A DNA stretch of 64,000 bases from Phaeodactylum tricornutum CCAP 1055/1 (lineage: Eukaryota; Bacillariophyta; Bacillariophyceae; Surirellales; Neidiaceae): positions 532,360-596,359 of the forward strand of contig NC_011680.1 in assembly GCF_000150955.2 (NCBI RefSeq). The letters are read 5' to 3'. The position numbers were made by a program, and so were the translations under genes. Below are positions 54,703 to 64,000 of this stretch, piece after piece. The notes under the pieces were generated by a model. The model saw nothing but the letters and a program-made list of their open reading frames with translations. It was not told the DNA's origin and ran no database searches. Position 1 is the first letter of the stretch. Each line of letters starts with the position of its first letter.

Positions 54703-55920
54703 CTACAATCCTTGTCGGGATCGAAAACCTGTGATTTCCTCCGCCACTTGATTGAGTTCAACGCACAGGCTGGTAATATTTCGATCCCAGCGTTGGGTCG
54801 GTGGTTCGGGTGTTTGAAACTCCAGTAATCCTTCTACTTGGTCCAAGCAGGCTTTCAAGGATCCGTCCGTGATCATTTTGGCGGCCAAGGCTTCGGCTTT
54901 GGGTACCGGTAAATCCAAAATGTGCGCGAGCTTGTCCATGTAAATAGTGCGGTAAAGTTTCGAAACGGCCATCATGTTGTGCTCGACAACACCCCGCTCC
55001 ATAATGGTGAGACCGTCCCCCATGATGGCCTTTTGGTGTTCCGCCAAGGATGCTTCAAAGGTTTCGAGTTGGGCGCGGGGGAGAATCTGGTGGCGGCACA
55101 TTTTTTGCAGAATCGTCCGGTGCGTGGCAAAGGCATCTATTTGATCCAGTTGCGGTAAACGGGGGTCTTCCACAATATGCGCGAGCACGCGCTGTCGTTG
55201 CGGACCGTTGGGAGCGAGAATGGCGCAGGTAACGGCCCGGCCGAGGAGCTGGAGTAAGTCGTCGGCGTCGATCAAATCCCCCCCGGATTGACTCAATTCG
55301 TGATACCGTTGGGCAGCAGCTAGGAATTTTCGGTTGGCGTCTAGTACTCGGACGTACGTACTTTTGTAGCGCAGGAGAAGTGCTGTGTGTGCCGCCTTGT
55401 CCGGGATGGCCTCGGCCACCGTGCCGGCCTTGGTGACGGCAGCGTCCGCCTCCACCACGTGGTCTTCGGCGAGGAAACACTCGGCAATCTTGACGTACAC
55501 ATCCGTCCGTGCCGAGGCTGTGAGGTAGTAGATCGACTGCGGATCGTCGTCCATCCGCATGCCCGCCAGAATTTGGGCGGCGCCGACGTAGTCGACGTCG
55601 TCTCGATTGATCTTGGCGTCAAAGAGCCGCTGCCTTAGTGTATTGTCGGCGGCTCGGTCGACCGTCGCGGGTAAATGATTCAAGGCTGCAATCATGAAGT
55701 CTTCTACACTTATACTGTTAGTACTATTGGAGAGGGCTTGGACGAGAAAGGCTTCGTTCGCGACGACTGCTTGGACAAAATGGGCCGCCACCGAACGTTG
55801 TTCGCCCTGCCCGACGGCGTGCCAGGAATCGGTGGTGCCACGATCGGAAAAGACGCTCGCTAGCGTCACAAAGTCGCAATTGACTATCGCCGTATCGATG
55901 GTACGCACCAAGGCTTCCAT
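54703..55920 (-). CDS. CSN4: COP9 signalosome subunit 4
   Basis: A single-exon gene gives 405 aa from ATG 55920, close to the roughly 406 aa of other CSN4 proteins. An upstream in-frame ATG at 56007 would add 29 less typical residues. Helical repeats fill the first half (RTDVYVKIAECFLAEDHVVE). The C-terminal PCI domain has AVTCAILAPNGPQRQRVLAH, then LAEHQKAIMGDGLTIMERGV and VEHNMMAVSKLYRTIYMDKL. Next come KAEALAAKMITDGSLKACLD and a final WDRNITSLCVELNQVAEEI helix, all in the order of CSN4. The COP9 signalosome removes NEDD8 from cullins. Proteasome subunit Rpn5 is the nearest alternative, but the HQKA...DG-x2-(I/L)-x-(E/D)R block favours CSN4. Confidence 0.92.
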   Translation of the reverse strand: MEALVRTIDTAIVNCDFVTLASVFSDRGTTDSWHAVGQGEQRSVAAHFVQAVVANEAFLVQALSNSTNSISVEDFMIAALNHLPATVDRAADNTLRQRLFDAKINRDDVDYVGAAQILAGMRMDDDPQSIYYLTASARTDVYVKIAECFLAEDHVVEADAAVTKAGTVAEAIPDKAAHTALLLRYKSTYVRVLDANRKFLAAAQRYHELSQSGGDLIDADDLLQLLGRAVTCAILAPNGPQRQRVLAHIVEDPRLPQLDQIDAFATHRTILQKMCRHQILPRAQLETFEASLAEHQKAIMGDGLTIMERGVVEHNMMAVSKLYRTIYMDKLAHILDLPVPKAEALAAKMITDGSLKACLDQVEGLLEFQTPEPPTQRWDRNITSLCVELNQVAEEITGFRSRQGL

Positions 55921-56252
55921 GGGTGAACTAGCGAGAAGGGGGATGACGAGATGAAGGGTTTCGATCGTTCGAAAGGACGGCCCGAGGCAGTAGACCGACG
56001 GGTACATAACAGTAATGTTGCGAGACAAAGGGGTCGGGAAAAAGGCCAGTACGAGGAGGGACGCAGCCCGATCTCAAAACCCTCCCCTGTTTTACTATTC
56101 TTGATTTCGAGTTACTGTTAATGTAAAATAATACGATACTAACAAAACGCAAACGCCACAACTATAGAAGTAACATGATGCGTACCGGTCGAACAATACC
56201 TGCATAATTTATCAACTGGACGACTCCTACAACTTGTACATGGCAATCTGAT
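55921..56252. other. Intergenic region
   Basis: This 332-bp stretch separates CSN4 from the frameshifted sulfotransferase copy. The open frame extending upstream of CSN4 to 56028 begins at a TTG and is probably 5' UTR. Nothing else is seen. Confidence 0.4.
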
Positions 56253-57609
56253 TCAAGGGGATGGGGCGGAGCTCTTCTCGGCCCGGCGTTCTTCGCACGG
56301 ATCTTCTTCCCACTTGGCCAACACCTGGTCCAAAAATTTGGGAGACGACACCGTCACGCCTTCGGCATGGACAAAAAATCGCCGAATCCATCTCGACGCC
56401 TTCACTCCAGTATCCACAAGTACCTCGCGTAAATGATTGTACTCGGGGTCACAGATATCAATACGGGTTCCGTCATGCAGTCTTTTGGGCTCTACCACCA
56501 TCGGCTGGAACGGCTTTGTGACTTGCAGGAAGTTCTGCAAGTCTTGTAGTAGGATTTGAGAACGGTCGTGGTCCTTGTCCTGGAGCTGGGCTACGTCGTA
56601 CACGAAGATCTTTCATACCGGAGAAAGCATCGGTGTCTGAAACATTCTGCGCGTCGGCCGAAAAGTATTGTCGCTCATCTGTGCTCTGCATGTTCGTCTT
56701 TCCCAAGCGAGCCAAAGGCTCGTGGAACTTGGCTCCTTCGGTACAGACCGAAGCCACCTTTTCAAAGGGCCCCAAATCCGCACATTTTCCAATCAGTTCC
56801 TGGGCTGGCAGCAGCTGGGTCTTACCGTCTCGATGCCGATCTGAATACAAATATGTTGGATGAGAGTTATGGTACAAAGACAGTCCCGAAAGAAGAATTC
56901 AGCATATATCCACTCACAGTTGTAGAAGGATTCAAACCTGTTCCAATGTTATTAGAAGAAGAAATCAGGATAGAGCCCTTTCTGGTTGCTCATGTGTGTT
57001 CAAGCATACTACTTACCAAAGGACGGGATGTCGGACTCCAACAATTATCTTTGTGTTCGGGAAGTATCGGGAGAAGCTCTGCATGGCTCTGGGGCTTTCC
57101 AAATGGATAGGACATTTCAAGCCGCGCGCTATCTTTCCGCTGGGAAGCCCATCCATCAAGGACTTGATAAGGGCCGAATCTTCATTGCGCCTTGTCAGCT
57201 CACAGTGTTCACCGTCAGTCAGCATGGCTATTTCTTCGTGTCGACCGAGATAGCGCATCATGAAGGATGTACCGCACTTTGAGAATCCCAGCACCGCCAT
57301 ATTCAGGAGCCACGCAACGTCCCCTGTAACGTTTTGTCCAGTAACGAGAGTTTCAATCAAAGGTCGAGGAACTGGTTCCGGCACAATCTCTCTCATGGAA
57401 TGCTTGCGGGTAGCGCGCTTGGTGTCGTCTGTCTCCACACGGGACTTTGACTCAGTAGACCACGTGCCAATCATGGGTATTTGCTGGTAAAAAGACGCAC
57501 TTTCGTATACACCAACGTACATGTGCAAAACGAATATGAAGGCCGTCGCTATCACGGCTAGACTATGGATCCTCCCCCTGGATGGGCTGTTTCTCAAGCT
57601 CATGATCAT
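56253..57609 (-). pseudogene. Frameshifted inverted copy of the sulfotransferase gene
   Basis: The gene layout repeats that of the copy at 42135-43519: exon 1 57017-57609, a 20-nt microexon 56918-56937, and exon 3 56253-56840. The signal anchor, the phosphosulfate loop (here GFSKCGTS, with Ser for Pro) and YFPNTKIIVGVRHPV are kept. In exon 3 one extra base near 56611-56618 shifts the frame after ADAQNVSDTDAFSG, and the homologous frame resumes at about 56603 (VAQLQDKDHDRSQ). Without the shift the homology runs to the end. The membrane anchor and PAPS-binding core are still encoded, so a truncated or altered product may be made. A sequencing or assembly error is the alternative. Confidence 0.8.
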
Positions 57610-58224
57610 CACGCTTGATTGATGGTTGTCTGCTGTTGTTTGGAAGTGCGAGATTCCCAACATTCCCAACAACAACAACTGACGAAAAAACTCACAATCA
57701 TTTCTGATCGAAGGGATTGTACAACAACAAAAATAGATTGGCTCGAGAGAAGATTGAACACCTATGTTTTTGGCGATATATCTCGTTTGAACGAACCACC
57801 GTATTCGAAGGATAAGTCAGCTGGTATCTTGAAATATGCCTAACAGTAAGAAGAATATTCAAAAATCCATTTGATAGCCTAAGTAGTCTTGGTATTTTGA
57901 CGGTATCCGTCTAAAAAGTTGAGTAACGCAAACTGTGAGAGAGCTACCTATTCGTTTAGTGTCTGTCCCTTGTACGATACAGAAAGACTGTCCTGATCGT
58001 GTTCTCTTCTTGTAGCCTTCATTACTGGAAGCCCCCACTCCCCCAACTCGCTCCCTTGTCATGTCAAAGTGGGTATCTTCGAAGCTCGAACCGCTTCGAG
58101 ACGGTTCATTTGGTTACTCACAGACAGAAGTCAATTTCGTTCTCAACGCCTACAAAAAGAGAGAGAGAGACATCTCACGGACAACACTCCTTCCTTTATA
58201 CCTGTAGACAATCCACAACACACC
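57610..58224. promoter_or_regulatory. Divergent intergenic region
   Basis: The first 180 bp (57610-57790) match the upstream region of the intact sulfotransferase gene in inverted orientation. The rest leads into the reductase gene and includes a short GA-rich run at 58157-58172. No exon is recognised. Confidence 0.5.
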
Positions 58225-59415
58225 ATGACGGCCAAAACATTCGCTCTAGTGGTGATCTGTCTCGCCTGGGCTCTCCACCGCTACGTTCGCATTCCTCGCT
58301 CGCTGGAATGGCGTCCGTCGCCCCCGAGCGACTCGGCCACGATGAAGGCCGTGCTCTACACCGAACACGGCGACACTTCTGTCTTGCGAGTACATCAAGA
58401 CGCACCGCAGCCGCAACTCCAACCCCACCAGATACTCGTGCACGTCTACGCCTCCTCCATAAACCCCTGTGACTACAAAAACCGTCGCAACGAGGTTCCG
58501 TCATGGGTTGTCCCGAAACCCAAGATCCCCGGCGCGGACGTGGCCGGTGTGGTGGTGGCCGTGGGTTCCGGAGTCGACGTCGAACGCGTGCGTCCGTTCC
58601 GAGTCGGAGACCGCGTCGCTGCCATGTTGCCGCTCCTTCATTCCCGCTGGGGGGCGGCCGCATCGTACGTCGCCGTCGACGCCAATCTCGTGGCCCACGT
58701 CGGACCCAGAGTATCCTTACGGGATGCCGCGGCTCTACCCTTGGTCGCACTCACCACACTGCAAGCCCTGGAATCCGTCACTGTCTCGCAATCACCGACG
58801 GAGGCCCCACGAAAACGCACTATTCTCGTCCAAGCCGGAGCGGGTGGGGTCGGATCGTTCGCGATCCAGTATGCCAAACACGTTTTGCAAATGCGCGTGA
58901 TTGCCACAGCGTCATCGGAAAAGGCCGAATTTCTCCGTAGTATCGGCTGTGATCAGGTGGTGGACTACCGGAACGAGCCGTTTGAAGAGGTGGTACACAA
59001 CGTCGATGTGGTGCTGGATCCCGTCAGTTGGTTGTACGAAGACCGAACTTTGGCGAGCGAGGTGCTCCGACCCGGTGGCCATTATTTAAACATTGTAGGC
59101 TCGGACTGGGCCTTTTCTGGAACGGAACAAGGCAACGGGCCACGATCACTTTGGAACTGGATCAAAGCGAAAACCTTTGGACCGTTCAAATACAGCTTCG
59201 TGGTGGTGGAACCGAACGGTATACAGCTGCAAGCCGTCATGGACTTGCTCGAAAGCGCCACCATTCGGGCCGTTGTGGACCGAACCTTTGCTCTAGACGA
59301 TGTTCGAGAAGCGTACGAGTATCTCGAGAAAGGCCACGCCACTGGAAAGGTGGTTCTCGTGCACGAAAAGGAAGAAGTGGAATCCGGTTCTGCGACTGTT
59401 GCAGAAGAAAGTTAA
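58225..59415 (+). CDS. Medium-chain (MDR) zinc-independent reductase, membrane-anchored
   Basis: A single-exon gene gives 396 aa from ATG 58225 (context CACCATGA). Residues 1-24 form a hydrophobic segment (TFALVVICLAWALHRYV) that may anchor the protein. The MDR core then begins with MKAVLYTEHGDTSVLRV. The GroES-like part has VHVYASSINPCDYKNR and IPGADVAGVVVAVGSGVD. The NAD(P)H-binding Rossmann motif is VQAGAGGVGSFAIQYAK, and VVDYRNEPFEEVVHNVDVVLD follows. The catalytic zinc ligands of alcohol dehydrogenases are missing, which points to the quinone oxidoreductase/enoyl reductase branch (similar to RTN4IP1 and plant chloroplast-envelope quinone oxidoreductase homologues). Substrate is unknown. 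Confidence 0.88.
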   Translation: MTAKTFALVVICLAWALHRYVRIPRSLEWRPSPPSDSATMKAVLYTEHGDTSVLRVHQDAPQPQLQPHQILVHVYASSINPCDYKNRRNEVPSWVVPKPKIPGADVAGVVVAVGSGVDVERVRPFRVGDRVAAMLPLLHSRWGAAASYVAVDANLVAHVGPRVSLRDAAALPLVALTTLQALESVTVSQSPTEAPRKRTILVQAGAGGVGSFAIQYAKHVLQMRVIATASSEKAEFLRSIGCDQVVDYRNEPFEEVVHNVDVVLDPVSWLYEDRTLASEVLRPGGHYLNIVGSDWAFSGTEQGNGPRSLWNWIKAKTFGPFKYSFVVVEPNGIQLQAVMDLLESATIRAVVDRTFALDDVREAYEYLEKGHATGKVVLVHEKEEVESGSATVAEES

Positions 59416-59576
59416 GGACAATGCGCAGCTATAATCTGCAGATTTGGCGTTGCAGCTACGCTATTAGGACTGGTTTTCACGCAACTTGCAACATTTATGA
59501 CGAGGCTATGGAAAGTGCTTGATATCCTGCACTATATTTCACCATGCTTCCCGAATAGAGTTCTTTGCTCCGCATC

Positions 59577-62314
59577 CTAACTGTCAAGATAAATGCGTTC
59601 CACCAATCCCTGACTATTCAGCGTGACGGCTACGAACGCTTCATTCGGTGAGAGACTGGACGACTCGTGTGATGTCTTGGCTTTCTTGGTGAGTGACCCC
59701 ACGGGGACTTTCTTCGCCAAAAGCGTACGGGAACGCTTCTTGTTACCAAAGGCCATGGCACTCGTGACAATCGCTTGGTCGGAATCGATCTCGATCTGGC
59801 CGTCTCCACCCAAACATTTCTTGACGCTTACTATACCTTCCGTATTTTCTTCCATAGCAATCAAAAAGTCCATGCATATGCGACGGCGCTTGCGCCACTG
59901 ACCGGTCATGCTATCAATGCGGCGTTTGGTATGATCCTTTTGCTGTTCGTTGACCTTCAGCTTGCGGCCCGCCTCGACTGCTTCTTGGAGTTTGGTCAAT
60001 GCGGCCTCCTCCGACTCTAGACGGGCTATCGCTTCTTCGTTGGTCGGTTCAGACAAGAGTTGGGTCGTGTTCTTTGTCGCTTCTAAAAGCTGGGCCTTCA
60101 ACGCAGCTTCTTCAGCTTTGGTCTTGTGGAATAGAGAAAGGAGTTCATCACGCTCATCACGCGGGATTCCGTTCCCGCTGTTCTTAAGTTTAGAATGATC
60201 GACATAGTAGAGGCTGGTGTTGGAATTGCGCCCCACTTTGAACGACAGCCCACCCGCATAGGAATCTTCGGCATACTTTGGATCCCTCTTGACCGCTTTC
60301 TCTTTTTTGCCGCCGTCTTCGTCGTCGCTTTCCGCGAAATGGACGTCAGCGTGGTACTGGTCAAAAGCCATATCGTCTAAGCAAGCCTTCAAGACAGGCG
60401 ATGGAACAATCGCTTTCAACCCCTGTTAGCGAGAGTTTGACGCAGCCGTGAGAAACTGTGTTTGGCATCTGGGTAGAAGGTCACGACACATTTTGTTACC
60501 TTGTGAATGTCCGTAATGTTCATCGGACGAAACGCATCGTACATTAAATCAAAAACAAGCTTCTTCGCCATAGGCTTGCTAACAACAATGCGAGCTTCTG
60601 GACCTCCCATGGATTCGGCAGCTTCCTGCCACTTGCGATGTAACGCTATCAGCTGCTTACTTGGCCTAGAGTTTCCCTTCGCGGCACCTACCTTGGTGGA
60701 TTCTGCGGCAGGGCTTGGGGTCACGTTTGCCATGGCTATGGATATTCCATTCTGAACCGTGGAACCATTGGGAGGAGGCGTGAACAGAGTGTTAGTGACG
60801 TCGATTGATTCAGTGTCTTTGACCGGACTTGCCGCAGCGCCGTCAAAATTGGGCATGTCCACATCGCTCCGCTTGGAGCATTGAGATATGAGGAAATGCT
60901 GGTGATCGTCAGTCAGGTAGGTCACGGGAAGCTCGGAAAGGTGATCAGGCCAACCTCCGTAGTCGTTTTCCTATGTCAAGGAAGAGCAAGGTTAGCGCCA
61001 GTGAAGCGATATTTGATGTCTTTCAGACGAAAGAATACGCAAACTTACTTGACAATCGAGGCAAGAATACCACTTCGTACTCGGGGCGAAGTTGGATTTA
61101 TAGATGCACGCCGCCGGAAGTGTACAAGTTTCTGTTGAACATTTGACTGGGCATTCCTTGATATCATGTATCGACATAATCTTCGTAAGATCCCACACTT
61201 CCTCTCCGTCTGGACTTGGCAAGTGAGCGACTCCCAACATCATACCGGGTTTGAGCATATCATCCATGGAGTTTCCAGTACAAATCTCAAAGTTTGGCAT
61301 GTTGACGTTCTCGCTCTTTGAGCAGTGACTTTTCAAGGCATCTTTGTGCTTTTGTGACATTGCTTGGATCGGCAACTCATTCAGCTCCGGCCAACCATCA
61401 TAATCTAATTCCTAGTGACGGAGCAGAGCGATGTAAACGATGTGTCAGTATCTTTGACGATCGAGCACTCCTTGGGTCGTTCAAATTTTCCTGCTACATA
61501 CCTGGCAATCCACACATGTGTACCACTCACTAGCAGGGTCCAAGCTGGAAACGTACAGACAGGCGGCAAGCAAACTGCAAGATTCTGACATACACTTTGT
61601 GGCTTCTGATCCGGTGATATCTTCGATTGACATGATTCTTTTCAGTTCCCATGTTTCTACTGTTTCCTCGTCATTGTCGTCAGGGCTGGCCGCTTCAAGA
61701 TCTGTTGGAGTATCCGTCTTTGTATCTTTGACGGGATGCGAACCATCGCCCGCCTCGAACGGAGACGGTGCCGTTGACTCCTTCGTCTCGGGATCTTCAA
61801 CTCTCTGTTCATCTTCTGTATCTTTTCCTTCACTGTTCTTTGTCAATTCGTCGGAGCGGTCAGTAATGGACGCCAAATTTGTGGTGAGAACGACATCTTG
61901 AGGTTTATCGTTGGGTTTGATTCCTTCGGGCCATCCGCCAAAATCCGCAGCTTGACACGTTTCACAGGTGAGCCACTCCTCATCCGGTTCCAGACTGGAC
62001 ATCCACACTGCTACTGCCTTACCAGGGCAATTTTCGGTAGAACACGGTGCAACCACGCCATTGTCACGTGATGCTGGAAGGATGCGAGCGAGATCCCAGG
62101 TCTCTTCGTCCACGGTTTCTGATGCTTCTTCCGGAGGCACTTCATTGACGGTCGCCTTGCTGCTGTTCTCGTTGTCCTCGTCAAGGTTTTCGTTCCGATC
62201 TTTTGTTTCTGCACTCACGTTGTTGCCATCAATCATCGAGTCCTCTATTCCATCGGAGGAGACCGTCTTGCTGATCCCTTTCTTTGCCATGGTGATTTGG
62301 ATGTGTGCCGGCAT
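59577..62314 (-). CDS. HOP2: HOP2/PSMC3IP-like protein fused to three Cys-rich modules
   Basis: Four exons, 61502-62314, 61049-61411, 60500-60970 and 59577-60422, all joined in phase 0, give 830 aa. ATG 62314 is first; ATG 62290 has a stronger ACCATGG context. The N-terminal half has three related modules at about 71-130, 219-280 and 340-401. Each has E-x-W-(D/E)-L at its start, a C-x4-C pair (C91/C96, C241/C246, C362/C367), W-x2-C-x2-C-Q (C117/C120, C267/C270, C388/C391) and then D-x-GGWP. Modules 2 and 3 also share a 40-residue follow-on ending MPNF. The C-terminal half reads as HOP2: a winged-helix-like region (FRPMNITDIHKGLKAIVPS), a leucine-rich coiled coil and MTGQWRKRRRICMDF. HOP2 with MND1 assists Dmc1/Rad51 strand invasion. 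Confidence 0.8.
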
Positions 62315-62676
62315 TCTCACTCACTGTCAATGCAATGATGAAGGGCACCGATTTTGTGTTTTACCATCCGTGACTCTTTCGGCGGGAAAAATGACAGCCT
62401 CTGTCCGACTGCCGTTACTTCACTACTTGACAGCTACGGATGAATACCGTCTTTCAGTTTTTAAATTTTAAAACACTTATGGTGTACACTTTCACTAATA
62501 TTATAAAAACGCGCAATGGCTGGAAGGTTTTTCCGGAGACAAGCGAGTGATCTGCCCTTGTTTCCTTCCGTACGGACTGGTATGCGTCATACAAGAAGAG
62601 TTCCACAAAAACACGGGAACTATTGCAGCTGTCTCTGTTGTTGTTGTTATTGTCCAACACGAACCGCGCTAAAGTA
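62315..62676. promoter_or_regulatory. Divergent intergenic region
   Basis: This 362-bp space separates the divergently transcribed HOP2-like and RNA methyltransferase genes and should contain both promoters. An AT-rich patch at about 62456-62515 is the only notable element. Confidence 0.4.
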
Positions 62677-64000
62677 ATGTCGGATCAGGCGTCGGAAAAA
62701 AGCCCCACACTGACCGGAAAGAATCTTCAAAAATTCTACGCACAGCACGATGTGAATCTGGAAAGCCTATTGGAAGCCGGAAATGGATGTTTCCCCTGCC
62801 GATTTATACGTTTGAATCCGCGGTGGGATCGGGATGAGACACTGCAATTGCTCAAGGTACTAAGGAAGAAAGCCCTCTGAAACACCTCTAGCTAGGTGTG
62901 TGTTTATGTTTGCTTCTCACACACACGTTTGCAATTCCGGCAGGCTGAATTGCCAACACCGAGTGTGTACCCCATTCCGGTCCCGTGGTTAGACGATGCG
63001 TTTGGTTTTTACGCGTTGCCGGGAGACTTTCCTCTGCAACGATCCAAGTCGTTCCAGTCAGCTCGTGTCTACGGACACGATGTAAGCTCCGGTGCTGCCG
63101 TGGCAGCCTTGTTGACGGATCAGCACGACGCCCACACGCCAATCATTGAGGCGGCGGGTGCACATTCGGAAACGCACAACGGGCAGCCATTGCAGCTACG
63201 CGTTTTAGATTTGTGCTGTTCACCGGGATTGAAACTTTGTGCCATGTCGGACTTTTTGAATCACCAGGGTACCCCGGCAATGGTAATTGGTGTGGATGTA
63301 TCGGAGTCGCGCATGGCGGTGTGCAAAAAAGTCGTACACAAGTATCAATTAATGCACGAAGGCATCACCAGGAGTAGTACATTGGCAACACCAAGCGACG
63401 ACTCACGAATTCGTTTATATCTGGCCGACGGCACTACATTTGGTATGGAAAATCGATCGCTCAACTTGGTTTTTGACTCAGTGGCGGCGAGTGAGGAGAA
63501 TGTTTTGGGGAAGCGAAAACGGATGAACAAAAGTGCCAGGGCCCGTCAACGGAAGCGACTAGACGCACTGATTAGCTTAGAGCAACCCAAACATTGTGAT
63601 TCTTTGCTGTCATCTAGTAATACGCCCATCATCAGCCTATTTGATCGAGTGCTGGTGGATGCTGAGTGCACAACGGATGGGTCGTTGAGACATATTCAAA
63701 AGCTCCTAGAAAAGGGACAGAGCAAGGAACCAACTCAGGATGACATTCCTCGGCTTACCGAACCAGAGCAACTGGTCGAACTGGTAGAACTGCAAAAGCG
63801 ATTAATCGCGTCCGGCTTCCGGTTACTGAGAGAAGGGGGATGTATGGTATATTCGACATGTTCTTTGTCAGAAGACCAGAACGAAGACGTAGTCCGATGG
63901 CTGCTTTCGAAGTATCCGACGGCAAGAATCGTTCCTTTAAAATTTGTCGAGTCGTTAGGTAGGCATGGTCGTATTCGGCAAGGGAACTTGGCAGGAACAA
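62677..64000 (+). CDS. RNA cytosine-5 methyltransferase (NSUN/RsmB family), 3' end beyond window
   Basis: Exon 1 is 62677-62856 (60 codons, ATG 62677). The intron 62857-62943 ends in CCGGCAG, and exon 2 runs open from 62944 to the window edge, so at least 412 residues are present and the gene is incomplete. The AdoMet-binding motif I is LRVLDLCCSPGLKLCAMSDF, followed by VIGVDVSESRM. Motif IV reads FDRVLVDAECTTDGSLRH, with Glu in place of the usual Pro of DAPC but the cysteine kept. Motif VI is MVYSTCSLSEDQNEDVV, with the catalytic Thr-Cys. The family makes 5-methylcytosine in tRNA or rRNA. An insert rich in Lys and Arg (GKRKRMNKSARARQRKR) lies between motifs. Target RNA and compartment are unknown. 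Confidence 0.88.

Noticed and set aside
55921-56028. N-terminal extension of CSN4
   Set aside because: It starts at TTG or at a less likely ATG (56007), and 55920 gives the length expected for the family.
1-64000. CRISPR arrays, bacterial operons, prophage or plasmid features
   Set aside because: No regularly spaced repeats or phage genes; introns and presequences show nuclear eukaryotic DNA.

Overview
The window looks like nuclear DNA of a diatom, most likely Phaeodactylum tricornutum or a close relative. It is gene-dense, and most introns are 70-100 bp with GT-AG ends. Two proteins start with a signal peptide ending in an AFSP- or AFCA-type motif, the diatom plastid targeting signature. 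The only clear transposon is a Copia-type relic of the kind common in diatoms. The species is inferred from these features; no database was searched.

Layout. 0-10.8 kb: a SANT-domain protein, a mitochondrial [2Fe-2S] ferredoxin, an aldehyde-dehydrogenase-like protein, an MRS2/CorA magnesium channel with an EF-hand-like tail, and a mitochondrial carrier. 11.4-18.7 kb: a type IIA topoisomerase with an organellar presequence, tail to tail with the meiotic MutS homologue MSH5. 18.9-26 kb: an unassigned protein with an unresolved 5' end, a plastid-targeted protein preceded by a perfect 73-bp tandem duplication, a plastid-targeted TsaE, and a secreted 2-oxoglutarate oxygenase-like protein. 26.4-38.3 kb: a 1809-aa coiled-coil protein, a 92-aa three-exon membrane protein, and the nuclear-type topoisomerase II. 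38.4-42.1 kb: a gene-poor repeat block made of a 604-bp tandem duplication, a broken Copia element, a 50-base assembly gap and a sulfotransferase relic. 42.1-57.6 kb: two sulfotransferase copies in opposite orientation (the right one frameshifted) bracket BRR2, a two-HMG-box protein, PCH2/TRIP13 and CSN4. 58.2-64 kb: a zinc-independent MDR reductase, a HOP2-like protein with three cysteine-rich N-terminal modules, and the start of an RNA m5C methyltransferase that runs off the window.

Themes. Chromosome biology is strongly represented: MSH5, PCH2/TRIP13, a HOP2-like protein, two topoisomerases II, an HMG-box protein and a SANT protein. Organelle functions form a second group: ferredoxin, MRS2, a carrier, the presequence-bearing topoisomerase and plastid TsaE. 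The most unusual object is the HOP2-like protein, whose recombination domain is joined to a repeated C-x4-C / C-x2-C module that I do not recognise. Exon joins given below were derived by hand from splice signals, reading phase and family conservation; none is supported by transcript data here.
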